In this document: positions 12,573-20,368 of the stretch, in pieces
How the letters are laid out: the number at the start of each line of letters is the position of its first letter
Numbering within the stretch: the stretch's first letter is position 1
The notes under the pieces: model-generated
The model's database searches: none
Told to the model about the DNA's origin: nothing
What the model saw: only the letters and a program-made list of their open reading frames with translations
Made by a program: the position numbers and the translations under genes
NCBI GenBank assembly: GCA_017592665.1
Contig: JAGFNW010000004.1
Span: 309,251 to 373,250, forward strand
Direction: 5' to 3'
Origin: Streptosporangiaceae bacterium NEAU-GS5
Lineage (GTDB): Bacteria; Actinomycetota; Actinomycetes; Streptosporangiales; Streptosporangiaceae
Length of the DNA: 64,000 nucleotides

Positions 12573-13682
12573 TTGATCGCCCGAGCCAAGCACCTGTCCC
12601 TCCCGCTCGCCGGGGCCATGCTGGCCTTCGGCTTCGCGGCGGCATCGCAGAGCAGCGCGTCTGCGGCGCCTGGCGACGTCACCACTGTCGCAGCGTCCAC
12701 CTCCCCCGCCGAAGCGGTCGCATTCTGGACCCCCACTCGGCTTCGTGGGGCCAAGGACTACACCGAGGAACTCGGCAACTCGGTCACGGGTTCCGGCAAG
12801 GCCGTTTCCACCGGTCCTGACGGCAAGGCCGGAATCGTTCCGCCGATCGGCGAGGAGGCCAAGACCTCGTCGAAGTCCAAGCAGGTCAACCTGCCGAACA
12901 CGGTCGGACGGGTCTTCTTCACGCTCCCGCACAAGAACCCGCTCGACCCCAGGAACTGGAAGTACTGCTCCGGTAGCTCGCTGCAGAGCAAGTACCACAA
13001 CGTCGTGGCGACCTCGGCGCACTGCATCTACGACCCGGTCACCAACCAGTTCTACGACAACTGGGTGTTCATCCCGTCGTACTGGGACGGCAACCAGGCG
13101 TGGGAGGGCAAGGCCCCGTACGGGATCTACCCGGCCAAGTGGTACCAGGCCCACGACGACTTCGTGGTGAAGGAGGACTACGACTACGACTACGCGTTCG
13201 TCAACGTCTCGTCCGGCTTCAAGATCAAGTGGGAGAAGGTCGGCAGCACCTGGAAGTTCGTCAAGACCCCCGTGGGACGTCTCGGCGACAACGTGGGCGG
13301 ACAGGGCTTCACCTGGAACCGCAGCACCAAGGTGACGGTCTTCTCGTTCGGCTACCCGGCCGGCCCGCACCCGGACGGCGACCGTCCGTTCACCGGCCGG
13401 ACCATGAAGTGGTGCTACGGCACCTCCGCGGCGATGCCGCCGGCTCCCAAGTACAACGTGCAGGAGCACATCGGCATCAAGTGCGGCATGACCGCCGGCG
13501 CGAGCGGCGGCCCGTGGCTGCTGAACTACAAGAGCAAGAGCCGCACCGGTTACCTCAACGGCGTCAACAGCATCGCCTGGGACACCGACAAGAACGACCG
13601 GTACGACCACATCTCCTCGCCGTACTTCAACAGCGAGACGTACGACGTGTACAAGGTGGCCGCCAACAGGTGGACCGCCTGA
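12573..13682 (+). CDS. Secreted V8/trypsin-like serine protease, array copy 1
   Basis: 369 aa. The TTG start at 12573 follows AAAGGAG at 5 nt spacing. A Sec signal peptide of about 32 residues (SLPLAGAMLAFGFAAA) is followed by a propeptide-like region of about 75 residues. The chymotrypsin-fold domain starts near NLPNTVGRVFF. The full triad is visible: His150 (VATSAHCIY), Asp206 (YDYDYAFVNV) and Ser311 (TAGASGGPWLL). A second Cys pair (KWCYG and IKCGM) is present. The fold resembles COG3591-type V8-like endopeptidases. It is the first of eight same-strand paralogues, but it lacks the conserved leader of copies 3-8 and has its own operator region. Confidence 0.9.
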   Translation: MIARAKHLSLPLAGAMLAFGFAAASQSSASAAPGDVTTVAASTSPAEAVAFWTPTRLRGAKDYTEELGNSVTGSGKAVSTGPDGKAGIVPPIGEEAKTSSKSKQVNLPNTVGRVFFTLPHKNPLDPRNWKYCSGSSLQSKYHNVVATSAHCIYDPVTNQFYDNWVFIPSYWDGNQAWEGKAPYGIYPAKWYQAHDDFVVKEDYDYDYAFVNVSSGFKIKWEKVGSTWKFVKTPVGRLGDNVGGQGFTWNRSTKVTVFSFGYPAGPHPDGDRPFTGRTMKWCYGTSAAMPPAPKYNVQEHIGIKCGMTAGASGGPWLLNYKSKSRTGYLNGVNSIAWDTDKNDRYDHISSPYFNSETYDVYKVAANRWTA

Positions 13683-13693
13683 CCCATGAGTGA

Positions 13694-13737
13694 GGGCCGT
13701 ACGGAGATCGGCTTTTATGGTCTCCGTCCGGCCCTTT
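13694..13737 (+). terminator. Terminator after array copy 1
   Basis: A 14-bp stem with one mismatch (GGGCCGTACGGAGA against TCTCCGTCCGGCCC) is followed by TTTC. It closes the copy 1 transcript and faces the convergent inhibitor gene. Confidence 0.75.
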
Positions 13738-13757
13738 CGTTATAAAGCAGATACCAG

Positions 13758-14270
13758 TTAGATATCAAACAGAACGTCCGTCATGGCATGTGCTGCGCAC
13801 GTGTTGCTGTACGTACGCTCGAACCAGACATATCTGCCCCTCCAGATGCCGTTGGCGGTGACCGTGACCGGATCGAACACCTTGGGGCAGGTCGTGTCCG
13901 GATCCGGGTCGAGGTTGCCGGGGTCCCCATTCGCCTGGTCGAGCACCGCACACGCTCTGACCCGCCTCGGGTGCGTGCCGCGCGGCGGATCGCAGGCGAG
14001 CTTGGAGAACCGCTCGAAGCTCGTCCCCGGGCCGCCGCCCGAGACGGTCAGCACGAGCGCGCTGCCGCGGGAGGCGTCGCGGGGAACGCGCGTGACAGGA
14101 ACGTCGACATCGGGATCGGGTTCCCACTCAGGGGGTGGCGGCGTGGCCGTGGCGAGGGCGGCCGCGCCGGTGGTGGTCACCGGCTCGACGCCGGAGGTGG
14201 CTGTCGCGGTAGAGGCGGTCGGACCTGCGACGATGGTGGCGCAGGCGGCAAGTGTGTACAGACGTTTCAT
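13758..14270 (-). CDS. Secreted SSI-type subtilisin/trypsin inhibitor, P1 Lys
   Basis: 170 aa from the ATG at 14270, which follows GGGGGA. A signal peptide (MKRLYTLAACATIVAGPTAS) and a variable Pro-rich stretch precede a domain of about 105 residues matching Streptomyces subtilisin inhibitor. Its motifs are SALVLTVSGGGPG, CDPPRGTHP, ACAVLDQANGDP, CPKVFDPVTVTANGIWRGR and YERTYSNTC-like WFERTYSNTC. The four expected cysteines are present. By alignment to SSI (CPMVYDP) the P1 residue is Lys130 in CPKVF, which predicts trypsin-like as well as subtilisin-like targets. The gene lies antisense to and between array copies 1 and 2, so it may protect the producer or tune the neighbouring proteases. Confidence 0.88.
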   Translation of the reverse strand: MKRLYTLAACATIVAGPTASTATATSGVEPVTTTGAAALATATPPPPEWEPDPDVDVPVTRVPRDASRGSALVLTVSGGGPGTSFERFSKLACDPPRGTHPRRVRACAVLDQANGDPGNLDPDPDTTCPKVFDPVTVTANGIWRGRYVWFERTYSNTCAAHAMTDVLFDI

Positions 14271-14469
14271 CGGATCCCCCCGATTGTCAGCTTTCCTCCC
14301 GAGGGCCCGACGATCAAGCGTCCACTCCGAGCTCGAGGGCAAATCTGACGTCGCCCACGCCGCATCGGTTCCACTGGTTTCATAACGAGCTTGCCAAGAA
14401 GGTGGGCGAGACCTCTAACGATCTGGAAAAATCACCCTCTACCATCGAATCGGAACCCGGAAGGCCCTC

Positions 14470-15531
14470 GTGACCAGGCGACTCGTGCTCACACTCGGCG
14501 GCATGGCCGCGCTGAGCGCTGTCGCCGCGCTCGGGGCCGGGACGCCGGCGACCGCCTCCGCCCCCACGTCCGCGACCGTCACGGCCACGACCGCCGCCAA
14601 CGGCGTCTTCTCGACCCCGCTGGCCGGCAGCTCGTCCGACATGCAGAAAGTCGCGGCCTACTGGACGCCTGACAAGATCCGGCGGGCCAGCACGCTGGGC
14701 CCGACCGCCAAGCCGTCGTCGTCGCCCGGCACCTCGGCGGCCGAGGTCGCGCCGCCGAAGACGAAGGCCGCGCCGAAGACGAAGGTCAAGAAGGCGGCGC
14801 GCGGCCAGGCGGGCCCGCCCATGGTCGGCAAGGTGTTCTTCAAGCTCGGCGGGCGCGAATACTGGTGCTCCGGCTCCGTGGTGCACTCCAAGAACCACAA
14901 CCTGGTCGCCACGGCCGGCCACTGCGCCTACTCGCTGACCTCCAACCGCGCCGTCGAAGACTGGATCTTCATCCCCTCGTACGTGGACGGCAGGTCCGAT
15001 GCCGGCATCTACGTGGGCCAGACCCTCTACCTCCACGAAGACTTCCGCGCCGGCGACTTCGACCGCGACTACGCGTTCGTGACCGTCTATCCGGGCTACA
15101 CCTGGAACAACGGCCGTCAGGTCGCCGCCGGGCGGCTGGAGGACCGGGTCGGGGCGTTCGTGTTCAGCTCCGCCATCGCGATCGGGCGCAAGGTGTCGAT
15201 CTTCGCCTATCCGGCCGGGCCGCATCCCGACGGCAGCTCGCCCTATTCCGGTCAGTCGGTCGTGCACTGCGACGGCGTCACCGACAAGCGCTGGGTCGCC
15301 TCGCCGACGTGGGCGCTGGAGCGCGGGATCCGTCTCGAGGGCTGCCCCTACACGGCGGGCGCCAGCGGCGGCCCGTGGGTGCTGGGCTACAACGCGGCCA
15401 GGAAGACGGGCTACCTCAACGGCGTGGTCAGCCTCACCTGGAACCTCAACGCCGACGGCAAGCTCGACGCGGTCTCCACGCCCTGGTTCAACGGCGCCAC
15501 GCGCCGGGTGTACGCCCAGGCCGCCGGCTGA
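14470..15531 (+). CDS. Secreted V8/trypsin-like serine protease, array copy 2
   Basis: 353 aa. The GTG start at 14470 follows GGAAGG. A signal peptide (RLVLTLGGMAALSAVAALGA) is followed by a Lys/Pro/Ala-rich pro-region with a PPKTKAAPKTKVKKAA stretch not found in the other copies. The triad is intact: His in TAGHCAY, Asp in DRDYAFVTVY, and Ser299 in TAGASGGPWVL. It is the most divergent copy of the array, has no conserved leader and faces the inhibitor gene divergently (200 bp apart). No clear hairpin terminator follows it. Confidence 0.88.
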   Translation: MTRRLVLTLGGMAALSAVAALGAGTPATASAPTSATVTATTAANGVFSTPLAGSSSDMQKVAAYWTPDKIRRASTLGPTAKPSSSPGTSAAEVAPPKTKAAPKTKVKKAARGQAGPPMVGKVFFKLGGREYWCSGSVVHSKNHNLVATAGHCAYSLTSNRAVEDWIFIPSYVDGRSDAGIYVGQTLYLHEDFRAGDFDRDYAFVTVYPGYTWNNGRQVAAGRLEDRVGAFVFSSAIAIGRKVSIFAYPAGPHPDGSSPYSGQSVVHCDGVTDKRWVASPTWALERGIRLEGCPYTAGASGGPWVLGYNAARKTGYLNGVVSLTWNLNADGKLDAVSTPWFNGATRRVYAQAAG

Positions 15532-15568
15532 CCCGGTATTAGACGTATCGGACATTCAATCCGGTTCC

Positions 15569-15584
15569 TGTGATCCGCATCACA
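15569..15584. promoter_or_regulatory. Crp-type palindrome upstream of array copy 3
   Basis: TGTGATCCGCATCACA matches TGTGA-N6-TCACA exactly. Its centre is about 70 bp upstream of the predicted transcription start of copy 3, a distance typical of class I activation by Crp-family proteins. Confidence 0.6.
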
Positions 15585-15633
15585 TTTGCCATCAAACCGG
15601 ACATTGGCTCTTAAAGACCCACACACTGCGCTG

Positions 15634-15700
15634 TATGGTCCTAACCATCCCTTTACTGACGCATGGGGCGCAGGATGCGCTCCACGTACAGCGCGAGGAG
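15634..15700 (+). promoter_or_regulatory. Promoter and conserved 40-nt leader of array copy 3
   Basis: The -10-like TATGGT (15634-15639) is followed by the 40-nt leader (15647-15686) and the ribosome site GAGGAG (15695-15700). The leader begins with ATCCCTTTACTGACGCATGG, the invariant 5' block shared by copies 3-8. It then forms a stem, TGGGGCGC against GCGCTCCA with one G-U pair and loop AGGAT. In the stem, position 22/34 is G-C here but A-U in copies 4, 5, 6 and 8. The transcript should start at or just before the leader's first base. Confidence 0.75.
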
Positions 15701-15708
15701 CTTTCGCT

Positions 15709-16875
15709 TTGAACACCCGAGTTCTGCTCACCCTCGGCGGCGCCGTGGCCGCCACCGCCATCGCCAGCGCCGCGCTGGTGACCCCCGCCACCGCCGACGG
15801 CGTGGTCTCCAGCGACAACCTCGAGACCACCAACACCGCCGCCCTGGCGGTGGCCGCGTACTGGACCGACAACCACGGCAAGAACCTGCTGGCCGCGACG
15901 CCGTACGGCGCCGACCTCAAGCCCGTGTCGAAGCTCGTGTCCAAGGGCGCGCCGGCCGCGGACGGCAAGCCCGGCATCGTCCCGGCCATCGGCGACGAGA
16001 AGTCGCCGGCGGGCAGCGCGAAGAACGTGAACCTGCCCAAGACCATCGGCAAGGTCTTCTTCACCTCCCGCGACGGCCAGAAGCACTGGTGCAGCGCCAC
16101 CTCGCTGCAGTCGCAGTACCGCAACCTCGTCGCCACCGCCGGCCACTGCGTGTACGACACGGTCACCCAGGACAACGTGCTCGACAACTGGGCCTTCATC
16201 CCGGGCTACTACCAGGGCAAGCTGCCGTGGGGCCTCTACGTGGGCAAGCAGGCCTTCACCCACTACGACTTCGACGTCTACGAGGACTTCGACCGCGACT
16301 ACGCGTTCGTCAACGTCTACAACGGGGTCAAGGTCGGCGACTGGGCCCCCGTCGCGGACGAGACCGCCTACAAGGCCTCCACGGCCGAGTTCAGGCGCAC
16401 CTCGACCGCCGACGGCAAGACGGTCTACGAGGTCAGGGACGTCGTGAACGTGGGCCGCCTCGGCGACAACGTGGGCGGCCAGGGCTTCGCCTTCAACCAG
16501 AAGATCGGCAAGTACGTCTTCCTGTTCGGCTACCCGGCCGGCCAGCACCCGGACGGCAACCGCGTCTTCTCCGGCAACACGCTCAAGTGGTCGTACGGGA
16601 AGACCTTCAAGGCCACCGACCTGTCCAAGAAGGCCGAGGAGCTGCAGGCCGTGAAGTCGGGCTTCACCGGCCCCGAGGGCGCGTCGGGCTCGGCGTGGCT
16701 GCTGCAGTACAAGAACACCCGCCGTCTCGGCTACCTGAACGGCGTCACGAGCGACGTGTACGACACCAACGGCAACGACCGGTACGACACGAGCGCGTCC
16801 GCCTACTTCGACGGCGAGACCTACGGCGTCTACAAGTCGGCCGCGTCCCGCTGGTCCGGCAACATCGCCAAGTGA
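15709..16875 (+). CDS. Secreted V8/trypsin-like protein, array copy 3 (altered Ser loop)
   Basis: 388 aa. The TTG start at 15709 is set by GAGGAG 8 nt upstream and by the start of a signal peptide (MNTRVLLTLGGAVAATAIAS). The triad His (TAGHCVY) and Asp (DRDYAFVNVY) are present. The nucleophile Ser326 remains, but the motif reads PEGASGSAW instead of GASGGPW, so the Gly after next and the Pro are replaced. This may alter the oxyanion region. The second Cys pair is missing (KWSYG and VKSGF). An insertion of about 30 residues before VGRLGDNVGGQGF distinguishes it from copy 1. Confidence 0.87.
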   Translation: MNTRVLLTLGGAVAATAIASAALVTPATADGVVSSDNLETTNTAALAVAAYWTDNHGKNLLAATPYGADLKPVSKLVSKGAPAADGKPGIVPAIGDEKSPAGSAKNVNLPKTIGKVFFTSRDGQKHWCSATSLQSQYRNLVATAGHCVYDTVTQDNVLDNWAFIPGYYQGKLPWGLYVGKQAFTHYDFDVYEDFDRDYAFVNVYNGVKVGDWAPVADETAYKASTAEFRRTSTADGKTVYEVRDVVNVGRLGDNVGGQGFAFNQKIGKYVFLFGYPAGQHPDGNRVFSGNTLKWSYGKTFKATDLSKKAEELQAVKSGFTGPEGASGSAWLLQYKNTRRLGYLNGVTSDVYDTNGNDRYDTSASAYFDGETYGVYKSAASRWSGNIAK

Positions 16876-16903
16876 GCGACATCGCCGCGTAGCGCGTATC
16901 TAA

Positions 16904-16940
16904 CCGAAAGGGGTCCGGCCGTCGGCCGGGCCCCTTTCGG
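16904..16940 (+). terminator. Terminator after array copy 3
   Basis: A 17-bp stem with one mismatch (CCGAAAGGGGTCCGGCC against GGCCGGGCCCCTTTCGG) and a 3-nt loop lies 28 bp after the stop codon. The rest of the 16876-17258 interval holds a Crp-type palindrome and the copy 4 promoter and leader. Confidence 0.85.
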
Positions 16941-16984
16941 CGTTCTTAGACGGAGTGGATCCCGATTCCGTGCCATTCGATCGG

Positions 16985-17000
16985 TGTGATTTAGGTCACA
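16985..17000. promoter_or_regulatory. Crp-type palindrome upstream of array copy 4
   Basis: TGTGATTTAGGTCACA matches TGTGA-N6-TCACA exactly. It is about 205 bp upstream of the predicted copy 4 start, much further than at copy 3, so direct class I activation is less obvious. Confidence 0.55.
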
Positions 17001-17184
17001 CTGCCGTCCCAAAAGGTTTCGGCGCGATCTTCCTCGCCGGAAACGGTTGGACCGATTCCACCAGGAAGAACGTCTCGGATCGATCACGGAGTTGACGGCT
17101 CTTGTGGAAGTAACGGGGAGGTCACGGGGGCGCGAGGCCCCGGAAACCGGCCACAACGACTCCCACCTGCCAAGATCGCGCCTG

Positions 17185-17251
17185 TAAGGTCCTGACTATC
17201 CCTTTACTGACGCATGGGACGCATGAGGCGTTCCACGTACAGACCAAGGAG
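17185..17251 (+). promoter_or_regulatory. Promoter and conserved leader of array copy 4
   Basis: -10-like TAAGGT (17185-17190), leader 17198-17237 and ribosome site AAGGAG (17246-17251). The stem is TGGGACGC against GCGTTCCA with loop ATGAG, including one G-U pair. Confidence 0.73.
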
Positions 17252-17258
17252 TTCCCCC

Positions 17259-18434
17259 TTGAAGCGCACCCTCGCTTTCGGTGGCCTCGTGGCCACCACT
17301 GGCCTCCTCGCCGCCAGCCTTGCCGCTCCGGCCCAGGCGGCGCCCGGTGGCGCCACCGCATCTGGCGCGACCGTCCCGGCCAAGGACGCCAAGCAGGTGG
17401 TCGAGTACTGGGCGCAGAACAACTTCGACGCCCTGCGCGACGCCAAGCAGTACCACCCCGACTACAAGGTCAGCACCCACACGGCCCGGCTGAAGTCGTC
17501 CGGTGGCCCCGCGCCCGACAGCAAGGCCGGCATCGTCGCCCCCATCGGCGAGGAAGGCAAGGCCTCGGGCAAGGTCAAGAACGTCAACCTGCCGAAGACC
17601 ATCGGCAAGGTGTTCTTCACCCGTGGCGGCCACTCCTACTGGTGCTCGGGCACCTCCGTGCAGTCGAAGTACCACAACCTCGTCGCGACGGCCGGCCACT
17701 GCGCCTACAACACCGACGACGACGACAACGTGCTCGACAACTGGGTGTTCGTGCCCGGGTACTACCAGGGCAAGACCCCGTGGGGCATCTACGCGGCCAA
17801 GCAGGCCTTCACCCACTACGACTTCGACGTCTACGAGGACTTCGACCGCGACTACGCCTTCGTCTCGGTCTACAACGGCCTCAAGGTCAGCTCGGTGTCC
17901 AGCACGACCGACGCCAAGGCGGCGGCCGACTTCGAGAAGGCCGGCGGCTTCGTCTACCCGGTCAAGGACAAGAACGGCAGGATCGTCAAGTACATCCTGG
18001 TGACCGTCGTCGACGCCGGTCGCCTCGGCGACAACGTGGGCGGCCAGGGCTTCGCCTACAACATCGCCCCGGGTAAGAACGTGTTCGTCTTCGCCTACCC
18101 GGCGGGCGAGCACCCCGACGGCGACAAGCCGTACTCCGGCATCACGCCGAAGTGGCTGTACGGCAAGACCGCCAAGAACGTGGTCAACCCGGCCCTGAAG
18201 ATCGAGGAGCAGATCGCCGTCAAGGGCGCTCTGACCTACGGCGCCGACGGTGGCCCGTGGCTGTACCGCTACAGCAACACGCGGCGCACCGGCTACGTCA
18301 ACGGCGTCGTGTCGACCTTCATCGACGCGGACGGCAACGGCCGTTACGACTACGTCGGCTCCCCGTTCTTCGACGGTGAGACCTACGGCGTCTACAAGGC
18401 CGCGGCCAACGTCTGGTCGGGCAGCATCCGCTAG
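17259..18434 (+). CDS. Secreted chymotrypsin-fold pseudoprotease, array copy 4 (Ser to Asp)
   Basis: 391 aa, TTG start at 17259. Signal peptide LKRTLAFGGLVATTGLLAAS ends near AQAAPGG. The pro-region has YHPDYKVSTHTARLKSSGG and the core begins at NLPKTIGKVFF. The triad His (ATAGHCAYN) and Asp (DRDYAFVSVY) are kept, but the nucleophile position is Asp330 (TYGADGGPWLY, codon GAC). AGC or TCC to GAC needs two base changes, so a sequencing error is unlikely. Both members of the second Cys pair are lost (KWLYG and VKGAL). Conventional serine-protease activity is not expected. It may be a binding protein or an Asp-nucleophile enzyme. Confidence 0.87.
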   Translation: MKRTLAFGGLVATTGLLAASLAAPAQAAPGGATASGATVPAKDAKQVVEYWAQNNFDALRDAKQYHPDYKVSTHTARLKSSGGPAPDSKAGIVAPIGEEGKASGKVKNVNLPKTIGKVFFTRGGHSYWCSGTSVQSKYHNLVATAGHCAYNTDDDDNVLDNWVFVPGYYQGKTPWGIYAAKQAFTHYDFDVYEDFDRDYAFVSVYNGLKVSSVSSTTDAKAAADFEKAGGFVYPVKDKNGRIVKYILVTVVDAGRLGDNVGGQGFAYNIAPGKNVFVFAYPAGEHPDGDKPYSGITPKWLYGKTAKNVVNPALKIEEQIAVKGALTYGADGGPWLYRYSNTRRTGYVNGVVSTFIDADGNGRYDYVGSPFFDGETYGVYKAAANVWSGSIR

Positions 18435-18463
18435 ACCATCTGTCGCAACACCCTCAGTTCCAC

Positions 18464-18497
18464 CCGAAGGGGCCCGGTGTCAACCGGGCCCCTTCGG
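18464..18497 (+). terminator. Terminator after array copy 4
   Basis: A perfect 15-bp stem (CCGAAGGGGCCCGGT, 18464-18478, against ACCGGGCCCCTTCGG, 18483-18497) has the loop GTCA. No U-tract follows. A second hairpin (GAGGGGT/ACCCCTC) lies near 18540-18558. The 18435-18791 interval otherwise holds the next Crp-type site and promoter. Confidence 0.85.
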
Positions 18498-18499
18498 CG

Positions 18500-18515
18500 T
18501 GTGAGGTGCGTCACA
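18500..18515. promoter_or_regulatory. Crp-type palindrome upstream of array copy 5
   Basis: TGTGAGGTGCGTCACA fits TGTGA-N6-TCACA and lies inside longer perfect 10-bp arms (CGGCGTGTGA and TCACACGCCG). It is about 226 bp upstream of the predicted copy 5 start and immediately follows the copy 4 terminator. Because of the extra pairing it could also be part of a transcript-end hairpin. Confidence 0.5.
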
Positions 18516-18720
18516 CGCCGAAGATCACCATGTGTTACGGAGGGGTCGAAACCCCTCTGATCACACCCGTCACTCCGGCCCCTGAGCTGCGGCTTTGCCC
18601 TCCTCACAGGCTCCGTTCAGGAAACGGTCAGATCATCCGATAGTTAACAGAACGGTTTAAGGGCGAACAACACCACGAAACCACTCTCCGAACGACTTTC
18701 TAGTGCGCTTACGCAGGCTG

Positions 18721-18786
18721 TATGTTTTTGGCCATCCCTTTACTGACGCATGGGACGCAAGAGGCGTTCCACGACAGACCAAGGAG
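18721..18786 (+). promoter_or_regulatory. Promoter and conserved leader of array copy 5
   Basis: -10-like TATGTT (18721-18726), leader 18734-18773 and ribosome site AAGGAG (18781-18786). The leader is identical to that of copy 6: stem TGGGACGC against GCGTTCCA, loop AAGAG. Confidence 0.75.
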
Positions 18787-18791
18787 TTCCC

Positions 18792-19937
18792 ATGAAGCGC
18801 ACTCTCGCCATCGGTGGTCTCATCGCCACCGCCGGCCTCCTGGCCGCGGGCCTCGCCGCTCCGGCTCAGGCGGCTCCGGCCGGCAGCACCAAGGTCGGCC
18901 CCACGGTCCCGGCCAAGGACGCTCAGTCGGTCATCAAGTTCTGGTCCTGGTCGAACGGCAAGGCTCTCCGCGACGCCAAGCAGTACCACCCGGACTACGT
19001 GGTCAAGACCCACACCGCCCGCCTCAAGTCCACGGGTGCGCCGGCTGCCGACGGCAAGGCCGGCATCGTCGCCCCCATCGGCGAAGAGGGCAAGGCCGCG
19101 GCGAAGATCAAGAACATCAACCTGCCGAAGACCATCGGCAAGGTGTTCTTCGTCCGCGACGGCCACACCTACTGGTGCTCGGCCACCTCGGTGCAGTCCC
19201 ACTACCACAACCTGGTCGCGACCGCCGGTCACTGCGTTTACAACACCGACGACAACGACCACGTCCTGGACAAGTGGGTCTTCGTGCCCGGCTACTACCA
19301 GGGCAAGGCGCCGTGGGGCATCTACGCCGCCAAGCAGGCCTTCACGCACTACGACTTCGACGTGTACGAGGACTACGACCGCGACTACGCGTTCGTGACC
19401 GTGTACAACGGCCTCAAGGTCACCGGTGTCGTGGAGTGCTCGCAGGCCGACGCCACCGCGGCGGGCGTCCGCGGCTGGAACTTCGGCGGCAAGTGGTGGA
19501 GGTTCACCTGGGCCGACGCCGGTCGCCTCGGCGACAACGTGGGCGGCCAGGGCTTCGCCTACAACATCAAGGCCGGCCAGAACGTCTTCGTGTTCTCCTA
19601 CCCCGCGGGCGAGCACCCCGACGGCGACAAGCCGTACTCGGGCATCACGCCGAAGTGGGTGTACGGCAAGACCGCGAAGACGGTCGTCGACTCCTCGCTG
19701 AAGATCGAGGAGCAGATCGCCGTCAAGGGCGCTCTGACCTACGGCGCCGACGGTGGCCCGTGGCTGTACCGCTACAGCAACACCAAGCGGACGGGCTACG
19801 TCAACGGCGTCGTGTCGACCTTCATCGACAACGACGGCAACGGCCGTTACGACTACGTGGGCTCGCCGTTCTTCGACGGTGAGACCTACGGCGTCTACGC
19901 CGCCGCGGCCAACGTCTGGTCCGGCAGCATCGCCTGA
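18792..19937 (+). CDS. Secreted chymotrypsin-fold pseudoprotease, array copy 5 (Ser to Asp)
   Basis: 381 aa, ATG start at 18792. Signal peptide MKRTLAIGGLIATAGLLAAG. It is closest to copy 4, sharing for example LKIEEQIAVKGALTYGADGG. His (TAGHCVYN) and Asp (DRDYAFVTVY) are kept and the nucleophile position is Asp320. The second Cys pair is absent (KWVYG and VKGAL), but a new Cys appears in the variable loop (VVECSQADA). The 20-residue variable loop before DAGRLGDNVGGQGF is Trp-rich (GWNFGGKWWRFTW). Confidence 0.87.
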   Translation: MKRTLAIGGLIATAGLLAAGLAAPAQAAPAGSTKVGPTVPAKDAQSVIKFWSWSNGKALRDAKQYHPDYVVKTHTARLKSTGAPAADGKAGIVAPIGEEGKAAAKIKNINLPKTIGKVFFVRDGHTYWCSATSVQSHYHNLVATAGHCVYNTDDNDHVLDKWVFVPGYYQGKAPWGIYAAKQAFTHYDFDVYEDYDRDYAFVTVYNGLKVTGVVECSQADATAAGVRGWNFGGKWWRFTWADAGRLGDNVGGQGFAYNIKAGQNVFVFSYPAGEHPDGDKPYSGITPKWVYGKTAKTVVDSSLKIEEQIAVKGALTYGADGGPWLYRYSNTKRTGYVNGVVSTFIDNDGNGRYDYVGSPFFDGETYGVYAAAANVWSGSIA

Positions 19938-19973
19938 CGTTCCTGACGGTTCCGTAGCAAGTAGGTAGCAAGG

Positions 19974-20005
19974 AAGGGCCCGGCCGTTTCGGCCGGGCCC
20001 TTTTT
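19974..20005 (+). terminator. Terminator after array copy 5
   Basis: A perfect 12-bp stem (AAGGGCCCGGCC against GGCCGGGCCCTT) has the loop GTTTC and a TTTTT tract. This is a canonical intrinsic terminator. The remaining 20006-20368 stretch carries a Crp-type palindrome, an unassigned spacer of about 200 bp and the copy 6 promoter. Confidence 0.9.
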
Positions 20006-20073
20006 GCCGCCTCCCGCCAGGCCCTCGGGCGCGTTAGACGTGACGATCTCCGGATCCGGTGCCTCCCCGTCTG

Positions 20074-20089
20074 TGTGATTTATGTCACA
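20074..20089. promoter_or_regulatory. Crp-type palindrome upstream of array copy 6
   Basis: TGTGATTTATGTCACA matches TGTGA-N6-TCACA exactly and extends to GTGTGA/TCACAC. It lies about 227 bp upstream of the predicted copy 6 start. Confidence 0.58.
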
Positions 20090-20294
20090 CACATGTTTGA
20101 CACATGCTGTCAAACGGTGTCGAAACTCCTCGACATCCCATGGGGCGCCCCCATGATGATCTGCGCGTTTGCTGGGAGGCGGATCCGCGGCACGCCCCGG
20201 CGGGATGCCCGATGATCACCCTGATGCGGGTGATCTCTCATGGTTCGCTCAGAAATAGGTCTTCGTTGGCATGCGAGCAAGAACGTTCGGGATG

Positions 20295-20360
20295 TATGTT
20301 CCACCCGATCCCTTTACTGACGCATGGGACGCAAGAGGCGTTCCACGACAGACCAAGGAG
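20295..20360 (+). promoter_or_regulatory. Promoter and conserved leader of array copy 6
   Basis: -10-like TATGTT (20295-20300), leader 20308-20347 and ribosome site AAGGAG (20355-20360). Confidence 0.75.
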
Positions 20361-20368
20361 CTCCAAGT

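Noticed and set aside
18750..18791. In-frame upstream ATG giving array copies 4, 5 and 6 an N-terminal extension (MGRKRRST-like)
   Set aside because: The same DNA is out of frame with copies 7 and 8, it overlaps the hairpin, and ribosome sites plus signal peptides support the downstream starts. It is leader RNA, not coding.
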